DNA of 12,048 nucleotides from Alphaproteobacteria bacterium (lineage in GTDB: Bacteria; Pseudomonadota; Alphaproteobacteria; M2410), in the NCBI GenBank assembly GCA_021774955.1, contig JAJFIN010000039.1, positions 1 through 12,048 on the forward strand, written 5' to 3'. The position numbers were made by a program, and so were the translations under genes. The notes under the pieces are model-generated. The model had not been told where the DNA came from. It made no database searches and saw nothing but the letters and a program-made list of their open reading frames with translations. Shown here in pieces: positions 7,270 through 12,048 of the stretch (position 1 is the first letter of the stretch; every line of letters starts with the position of its first letter).

Positions 7270-9117
7270 TCAAGATTCGTCCGGCACCGGTAGGATATCG
7301 AAGGCCACCGTCATTCGGTGGGAATCTGAGTGGAACGGTTCCGTGCCGTGCCACATGTAAGAGGGAAACAGCCCGAGTTTACCGACCTCAGGTTCAATCC
7401 ACTTATGGGGTTCTTGATCATGGCCAGGCAGCCGATTGGGTTGGCCAAATTTCAACCATCCGGCCTTTTCACTGCTGCCGGACACTTCACTGGGAACCTG
7501 GACGTAATAGGCAGAACTAATCCAGCCATTGCCGTGCACATGGTTTTTATGAAAGCCACTGGCGTTCAGGCGCACCGACCAACTTGAAACAAAGGCAAAG
7601 TCTTTTGTCTTCCGTGACAAGAACGGATGATCTGGGTCGTCGGGCAGAGCATCGATATGCTTTTGAATAGCAATTTTTAAAGCATCTCTCAGCTCGACAA
7701 TGATTGGTTCTTCACTGTCAAAAAGCGACCCATAGGTTTGACTGCCATTGCGCAAGGTTTGCTCCAACGGGTGGTGTTTCATCGTATGCATTTCATCGAG
7801 TTTCTGTGCCAACTTGCGATTAAACGCATCCAGATTTCGGTAGCCCGGCGGGGTCTCAATGAACTGCGCCCCAACAAAATTGTCATAGTCATTGATGTAG
7901 TGCGATCGCGGGTCGCCTAAATTCCGGTAGCACAATTCGAGCAACGCAATGCGCTCGGCATCCATCTGCTGATAGAGACAAATGGCGGGATCACACTTTT
8001 CGAGCACCTCAAGCGCGTCTTGATAGCGGCCCAGGTAAATCAAAGTCTTTGCTTCACTGACGAAATAATATGGGTTTAACCGGCCAAGGTGAGCTGCTTT
8101 TGCGTGATGGGGCACGGCTTCTTCAAAGCGGCCCTGTAGGGTATAGCACCGGGCCATAGCGTCGTTTGCACGGGCGTCATCCGGAGCAATTTCCAAAGCT
8201 TCTCGAATAATGGGTTCAGATTTTTCGTATTCATCTTGTGTTTGATGAATGTCGGCATGACGCAACCGAAGATGAAACGCGTTCGGTTTTAATTTCTCTG
8301 CTTCTTTAAACGATTCCAAAAACTCATCGTGGTCTCCGGCCATCCACAACATCTGATTGAGTTCGTAATGGGCGTCTTCCAATTCCGGATCTATCGCGAT
8401 GGCTGATTTAAAGCAGATTTTGGCGTCATCAATTTGATCAAGCTGATTATAGATGCTGCCCATCACGCAATAGGCCAAAGCGTTTTGAGGGTTTTGCATG
8501 AGTGCGTTGCGAAGACATTCAAGCGCAGACGCCGGCTCATTGATCATGCGATAGGCCGTCCCAAGATTAAAAAAGGCCAGCTCGTAACGCGGTTCTATCT
8601 CCAATGCCTTTTGAAAACATTCGATCGCTTCATATATTTTTCCCCAATCCTTATAAACCGCGCCAAGAGAATTATGAACGCGTACGGCTTTATCGTCGAT
8701 CTGCAAGGCACGACGCAATGCAGTCTCGGCATCACTGAGTTGCTTAGCCTTATGCAGTGCGGTTCCGAGGTTCATCCACCCATCGAGAAACCCTGCATCA
8801 ATGGTCACCGCACGCCTGTAAGTTTGGATAGCTTCTTCAACGCGGTTGGTATCAGTCAACAGATTACCAAAATTGTTAAGAACGTTGGGTTGGCGTTTGT
8901 TGATGCCAAGTGATTGTCGGAAATAAACCTCCGCTTGATCCAATTCGCCGCGTGCTTTTACCAATAGCGCGAGTAATTGATAGGCATCAGCTTTGTTTTG
9001 GTCGTTGGTGTCAAATTCCAAGATTCGACGGTAGAACTTTTCCGCATTTTCAAGATCGCCCTGTCTATGGGCTTCCATTCCACTGGCAAGATCGTTTTGG
9101 GTAGAAGTTGTTGTCAT
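7270..9117 (-). CDS. TPR protein with C-terminal 2OG-Fe(II) oxygenase domain (615 aa)
   Basis: A likely cytoplasmic iron- and 2-oxoglutarate-dependent oxygenase, expected to hydroxylate a substrate held by its TPR array. About ten TPR-like repeats span residues 10-375 (for example AFFNLGTAYRMINEPASALE). The C-terminal domain (about 505-610) fits the 2OG-FeII_Oxy_5 pattern: SSWSVRLNASGFHKNHVHG, then WISSAYYVQVP, then KLGLFPSYMWHGTEPF, then HRMTVAFDI. Predicted iron ligands are H526, H528 and H590, and R601 probably binds 2-oxoglutarate. HVH stands where many relatives have HxD. The start chosen is the ATG at 9117; a TTG at 9147 would add 10 residues, and neither has a good Shine-Dalgarno sequence. 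It starts 46 bp after the OppA-like gene's stop on the same strand, so co-transcription is likely. The substrate is unknown. Confidence 0.88.
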   Translation of the reverse strand: MTTTSTQNDLASGMEAHRQGDLENAEKFYRRILEFDTNDQNKADAYQLLALLVKARGELDQAEVYFRQSLGINKRQPNVLNNFGNLLTDTNRVEEAIQTYRRAVTIDAGFLDGWMNLGTALHKAKQLSDAETALRRALQIDDKAVRVHNSLGAVYKDWGKIYEAIECFQKALEIEPRYELAFFNLGTAYRMINEPASALECLRNALMQNPQNALAYCVMGSIYNQLDQIDDAKICFKSAIAIDPELEDAHYELNQMLWMAGDHDEFLESFKEAEKLKPNAFHLRLRHADIHQTQDEYEKSEPIIREALEIAPDDARANDAMARCYTLQGRFEEAVPHHAKAAHLGRLNPYYFVSEAKTLIYLGRYQDALEVLEKCDPAICLYQQMDAERIALLELCYRNLGDPRSHYINDYDNFVGAQFIETPPGYRNLDAFNRKLAQKLDEMHTMKHHPLEQTLRNGSQTYGSLFDSEEPIIVELRDALKIAIQKHIDALPDDPDHPFLSRKTKDFAFVSSWSVRLNASGFHKNHVHGNGWISSAYYVQVPSEVSGSSEKAGWLKFGQPNRLPGHDQEPHKWIEPEVGKLGLFPSYMWHGTEPFHSDSHRMTVAFDILPVPDES

Positions 9118-9163
9118 TGAAGGTGTACTCAACACTTGTTGTTTCAAATTTGGAAAATCGAAT

Positions 9164-10825
9164 TTAGCTGTTTCGGTCGATAGAAATGTACCGGGTCCGA
9201 TGGATGTTCACGACGTTATCTTCCCACCCACGGACATAAGTGTGAACGAGGCTTTTCGACACAGAGAAAAACACCGGAACCAGCGGCATCTCATCTAGGA
9301 CAATTTGCTCTGACTGTCTCAAAATAGCGGCACGCTCTTCAAGATCCATGGTTTGAGCAGCCTGATCCATCAGATTGTCAAACTCCAAATTGTTATATTT
9401 ACCATAGTTCATTTGCCCGCTACTCGATTGCAGGAGAAAGAAGAAGTTTTGAGCGTCATTGTAGTCGGCAATCCAGCCGGCATCGGCCACCGCGAAATTT
9501 CCCGTTCTCAAATCGTTGTAATGAACTTTGACCTCAGTTTGTAAAAGATCAGCTCGAACGCCAGCCTCTTGCCACAATTTGCGAGTGACTGTCGCGCTGC
9601 GCCGCAGGTCGCGGTTCTCGCGATGCCTATAAATAAACTGAAGAGGATTTCTGTCATCGAAACCTTCTTCTTTGAGCAGCCTCCGAGCAATCTCAATCCG
9701 CTCTTCACGTGGCAGATCTTTGAAGAACATTTCCGGTCCATCCCCATAATTACTCACCCCTGGTGGAATGAACGAAAAAGCTGGGATTTCGCCTACACGT
9801 CGCACTTTGTCTGTTATTAGATGGCGTTCCAAAAGCATCGACAGGGCCATTCTAACCTTTGGGCGATCAAATGGTGGGGATTGGGTATTAAAGATAATGT
9901 AGCTCACACCCATATAGGGCGCGATCCGTGTCTCGTTCGGATAGTTTTCCCTTAACCATTCAATTTGCTCAGCAGGGAAATCATTATTGAGGTCGATCTC
10001 TCCCGCTCGAAATCGTTTTAAGGCAGCTGTGGATTCGGGTGTTGGGTAAAAGATAACGTTTTGAATTTGTACGTTTGCCGCGTCGTAGAACAGTGGATTT
10101 TTTTCCGTACGGACGTGATCATTGGGACGCCAGTCTTTCAGAACATAGGCGCCATTGCTCACAACATTTTGTGGTTTAATCCAAGCGTCCCCGTGGAGTT
10201 CTACGATATGTTTAGGAACTGGGAACGTTGTATAGTGCGTAAGGAGCTGTAGAAAAAATGGGGCGGGGTTTTCTAAGGTGATCTCAAGTGTGCGATCATC
10301 CAGCGCTCGAACACCAAGCTCTTCAACAGGAATTTGACCGGAATTAACAGGTGCTGCATCTTTGATCACATACAGAAGAGACGCATATTGAGCAGCCGTC
10401 ACCGGATTTAGTATGCGGCGCAAAGCGAATTCGAAGTCATACGCTGTGACCGGGACACCATCAGACCAAACATGGTCTTTTCTTATGGCGAAAGTGTAAG
10501 TCAATCCGTCTTCACTGATGACCCAGCTTTCTGCAGCGCCGGGTATGGCATTGGCGTGGATATCATCTGTCATGAGCCCGACAAACAGATCTCCAATAAT
10601 GTTGTTTTCCCACGTACCACTGGCTTTATGAGGATCTAGTGAATCTGGTTCTGCCCCATTCCCTCGGTGAAACACATTAACGTCTTGCGCTAATAGTGAA
10701 TTCCCTGCCGGAAATAACAGTGTTGCCCCGACAATTGCCAGCACAAGCAAAATACTTGAGCCTGCTGAATTTACTCGTTTGGTATTAGACTTGAGGAGGC
10801 TTACTGACCGTAGTCTTGGCAACAT
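9164..10825 (-). CDS. OppA-like peptide ABC transporter substrate-binding protein (553 aa)
   Basis: A periplasmic solute-binding protein of the SBP_bac_5 family, expected to deliver oligopeptides to an inner-membrane ABC importer. The start ATG at 10825 has GGAG 7 nt upstream. The signal peptide has an unusually long basic n-region (1-20), a hydrophobic core (23-38) and likely cleavage after A46 (SLLA-Q). No lipobox cysteine is present, so it should be soluble. The family signature is clear: AESWVISEDGLTYTF and WSDGVPVTAYDFEFALRRIL, and later YIIFNTQSPPFDRPKVRMAL. Length is normal for OppA. An ABC ATPase gene with the peptide-transporter C-terminal domain lies upstream on the same strand beyond an opposing gene, so both may belong to one importer. 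It could instead be an MppA-like or dipeptide-binding protein; specificity cannot be read from the sequence. Confidence 0.93.
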   Translation of the reverse strand: MLPRLRSVSLLKSNTKRVNSAGSSILLVLAIVGATLLFPAGNSLLAQDVNVFHRGNGAEPDSLDPHKASGTWENNIIGDLFVGLMTDDIHANAIPGAAESWVISEDGLTYTFAIRKDHVWSDGVPVTAYDFEFALRRILNPVTAAQYASLLYVIKDAAPVNSGQIPVEELGVRALDDRTLEITLENPAPFFLQLLTHYTTFPVPKHIVELHGDAWIKPQNVVSNGAYVLKDWRPNDHVRTEKNPLFYDAANVQIQNVIFYPTPESTAALKRFRAGEIDLNNDFPAEQIEWLRENYPNETRIAPYMGVSYIIFNTQSPPFDRPKVRMALSMLLERHLITDKVRRVGEIPAFSFIPPGVSNYGDGPEMFFKDLPREERIEIARRLLKEEGFDDRNPLQFIYRHRENRDLRRSATVTRKLWQEAGVRADLLQTEVKVHYNDLRTGNFAVADAGWIADYNDAQNFFFLLQSSSGQMNYGKYNNLEFDNLMDQAAQTMDLEERAAILRQSEQIVLDEMPLVPVFFSVSKSLVHTYVRGWEDNVVNIHRTRYISIDRNS

Positions 10826-10841
10826 GCTGAAACTCCAAGGG

Positions 10842-10862
10842 GCAGCAATTTTTCATTGCTGC
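10842..10862 (-). promoter_or_regulatory. hairpin next to the ribosome site of the OppA-like gene
   Basis: GCAGCAAT and ATTGCTGC form a perfect 8-bp stem with a 5-nt loop. It ends 5 nt before the GGAG ribosome site and 16 nt before the ATG. It could be an operator at DNA level or an RNA structure affecting initiation. No T-run follows, so it is not a terminator. The rest of 10863-11082 holds the divergent upstream regions of this gene and the small plus-strand gene; no convincing -35/-10 pair was found on either strand. Confidence 0.45.
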
Positions 10863-11082
10863 AAAATCAGATTGAGACGGCTTTTCTAGTCTATTTCACG
10901 ATGATTTCTGGGTCGTTACTATGCCACAGATTATGGCTTGAACCATAGCCTTTTCCTTCCGCGATTGGTGTCGTATAAGCGTAAGGGTCGTCCTTGCCAA
11001 GGGATATAAGACGGCAGAACCTATTCAGATTTGTTGGTTTTATTGTGGCAGCCAGCAAAAAATTCGAAGTGAGATTTTAAAT

Positions 11083-11685
11083 ATGACCAGTAAACTGGTG
11101 TTGAGCATGATTTGCGGCCTGTCAATAAGCGCGACTTTCCTTTCTCAAGAAGTTCGAGCGGATGCAATTGATGACCTTCGAGACTGCGCTCAAATTCAGT
11201 CAAGCGGTGAGAGGTTGGGCTGCTATGATGCCGCTATGGTTCAAATAGAGACACAAGGATTGTCGATGGCCGACGTGGCTGCTGCACAATCTTCAAATGT
11301 CGCAGGGCCAAATACATCTCAATCTAGTTCAGCTGAAACATTTGGTTCAGAACGTCGCGGCGGTTTGCTGGGGTTTGGATTGCCGTTTTTGGGTAAGAAA
11401 GATACTAGCGTTGAGACATTCGGTGAAACAGGGCAAGCAACACGATCTCCCGAAGGTCAGATCACCGAAATTTCAATAGCAATAACGGAATTTCGGTATG
11501 ACGGATATGGCCGTTTGATTGTTACCTTGGAAAATGGACAGGTTTGGCGTCAAACCGATGGTGAGAAAGTGCGGGTATCAAAGAGGAAACAAAACTTTGC
11601 CGCTATCACTGCAGCACGAATGGGGGGATATTTGTTGCGTGTCAATGGCAAGGGAGTTTCAGCACGGGTAGTGCGTGTTGAATAG
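11083..11685 (+). CDS. small exported protein of unknown function (200 aa)
   Basis: I do not recognise a named gene. The ATG at 11083 follows GTGAG in GAAGTGAGATTTTAAAT. The protein opens with a signal peptide (cleavage likely after A26, EVRA-DA), so it should be periplasmic. A short motif follows, DDLRDCAQIQSSGERLGCYD (30-49), with two cysteines (35, 47) that may form a disulfide. Similar Cys-x11-Cys-Tyr-Asp segments occur in many small exported proteobacterial proteins. The middle (about 62-130) is low-complexity, Ser/Gly-rich and probably disordered. The C-terminal 70 residues look beta-rich (YDGYGRLIVTLENGQVWRQT, later GGYLLRVNGKG), like a small barrel or SH3-type fold. It points against both neighbours, with only 17 bp between its stop and that of the ABC ATPase gene, so it is a separate transcription unit inside the transporter region. 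Confidence 0.85.
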   Translation: MTSKLVLSMICGLSISATFLSQEVRADAIDDLRDCAQIQSSGERLGCYDAAMVQIETQGLSMADVAAAQSSNVAGPNTSQSSSAETFGSERRGGLLGFGLPFLGKKDTSVETFGETGQATRSPEGQITEISIAITEFRYDGYGRLIVTLENGQVWRQTDGEKVRVSKRKQNFAAITAARMGGYLLRVNGKGVSARVVRVE

Positions 11686-11702
11686 AAACAAACAACAGGT
11701 GC

Positions 11703-12048
11703 TCATTCAGCAAAGTGACAGGCTACCTGGTGTCCGTCTTCTCCTCCGCGCGATTCCAGATTAGGGATTTCCTGAGCACAAATCTCTTGTGCCTTTGGAC
11801 ATCGCGTCCGGAAAACACAGCCAGATGGTGGTGAAACCGGTGAAGGAATATCACCCTCCAGCAGAATTCGACCTTTCTTCTTTTCCAGATCCGGATCAGG
11901 AATAGGGGCTGCACTAATGAGCGCTTGAGTATAGGGGTGGCGCGGTTGGTCGTATAATGTATTGCGGTTGGCAATTTCCATGATCTTGCCAAGATACAGC
12001 ACCAAAACACGATGACTAATATGGCGGACGACAGAGAGATCGTGGCTG
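11703..12048 (-). CDS. peptide ABC transporter ATP-binding protein, C-terminal part (OppF/DppF-like)
   Basis: Only the last 115 or so codons are in the window; the gene continues past the right edge. Its frame reads SHDLSVVRHISHRV at the edge, which contains the H-loop (switch) histidine of ABC ATPases at 12044-12042. YLGKIMEIA and then RHPYTQALISAAPIPDP follow, the hallmark of the oligopeptide/dipeptide C-terminal extension (oligo_HPY). A cysteine-containing tail (GCVFRTRCP and later a single Cys) is typical of OppD/OppF and DppD/DppF. The TTG at 12005 is an internal leucine codon, not a start. Walker A, Walker B and the signature motif are outside the window. The protein would power peptide import at the inner membrane, probably as the last gene of an opp/dpp-type operon. 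OppF versus OppD cannot be settled from this part, though the ending favours an F-type subunit. Confidence 0.92.
   Translation of the reverse strand, partial: SHDLSVVRHISHRVLVLYLGKIMEIANRNTLYDQPRHPYTQALISAAPIPDPDLEKKKGRILLEGDIPSPVSPPSGCVFRTRCPKAQEICAQEIPNLESRGGEDGHQVACHFAE

Noticed and set aside
8434..8913. 159-codon plus-strand open frame opposite the TPR-2OG gene
   Set aside because: It lies fully antisense to a TPR array, with no domain or ribosome site of its own.
9118..9147. TTG at 9147 as the start of the TPR-2OG protein
   Set aside because: It has no Shine-Dalgarno sequence, and an ATG follows 10 codons later before the first TPR helix. It remains possible.
1..12048. CRISPR arrays, tRNA genes, insertion sequences, phage or toxin-antitoxin genes
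   Set aside because: I looked for regular repeats, cloverleaf folds, transposase or integrase motifs and paired small ORFs, and saw none.

Overview
The window looks like chromosomal DNA of a Gram-negative, probably marine, alphaproteobacterium. The signs are a large TonB-dependent outer-membrane receptor, TPR-fused sulfotransferases of a kind common in marine Alphaproteobacteria, an Opp/Dpp-type peptide importer, moderate G+C, and an intergenic palindrome of the CTTCGAGACG / CTCCTCAGGATGA type familiar from alphaproteobacterial genomes. The genus cannot be fixed from the sequence. There is no rRNA, tRNA, CRISPR array, transposase or phage gene.

Layout, left to right. A 5'-truncated TPR-sulfotransferase (+) runs to 1577. 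It converges on a longer paralogous TPR-sulfotransferase (-, 1774-3804). The 196 bp between them hold a small hairpin and a 98-bp nested inverted repeat (1615-1712). A strong UUCG-loop terminator (3913-3940) closes the next minus-strand gene, a 945-residue TonB-dependent receptor (3967-6804). Upstream of the receptor lie about 465 bp without a gene: a stem-loop-rich leader and an AT-rich promoter candidate. Next on the minus strand are a TPR protein with a C-terminal 2OG-Fe(II) oxygenase domain (7270-9117) and, 46 bp upstream of it, an OppA-like peptide-binding protein (9164-10825). A plus-strand gene for a small exported protein of unknown function (11083-11685) then separates the OppA-like gene from the 3' end of an Opp/Dpp ATPase gene (11703 to the window edge).

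How the genes may work together (inference). The receptor, periplasmic binding protein and ABC ATPase form a plausible outer-to-inner membrane route for peptides. Three TPR-fused modifying enzymes, two sulfotransferases and one 2OG oxygenase, sit beside this route. TPR domains usually bind proteins or peptides, and both sulfotransferases carry a glutamate at the spacing of the catalytic glutamate of animal tyrosylprotein sulfotransferases. The locus may therefore couple peptide or surface-protein modification with TonB-dependent uptake. No precursor-peptide gene was found, so the idea rests on co-location and domain content only.
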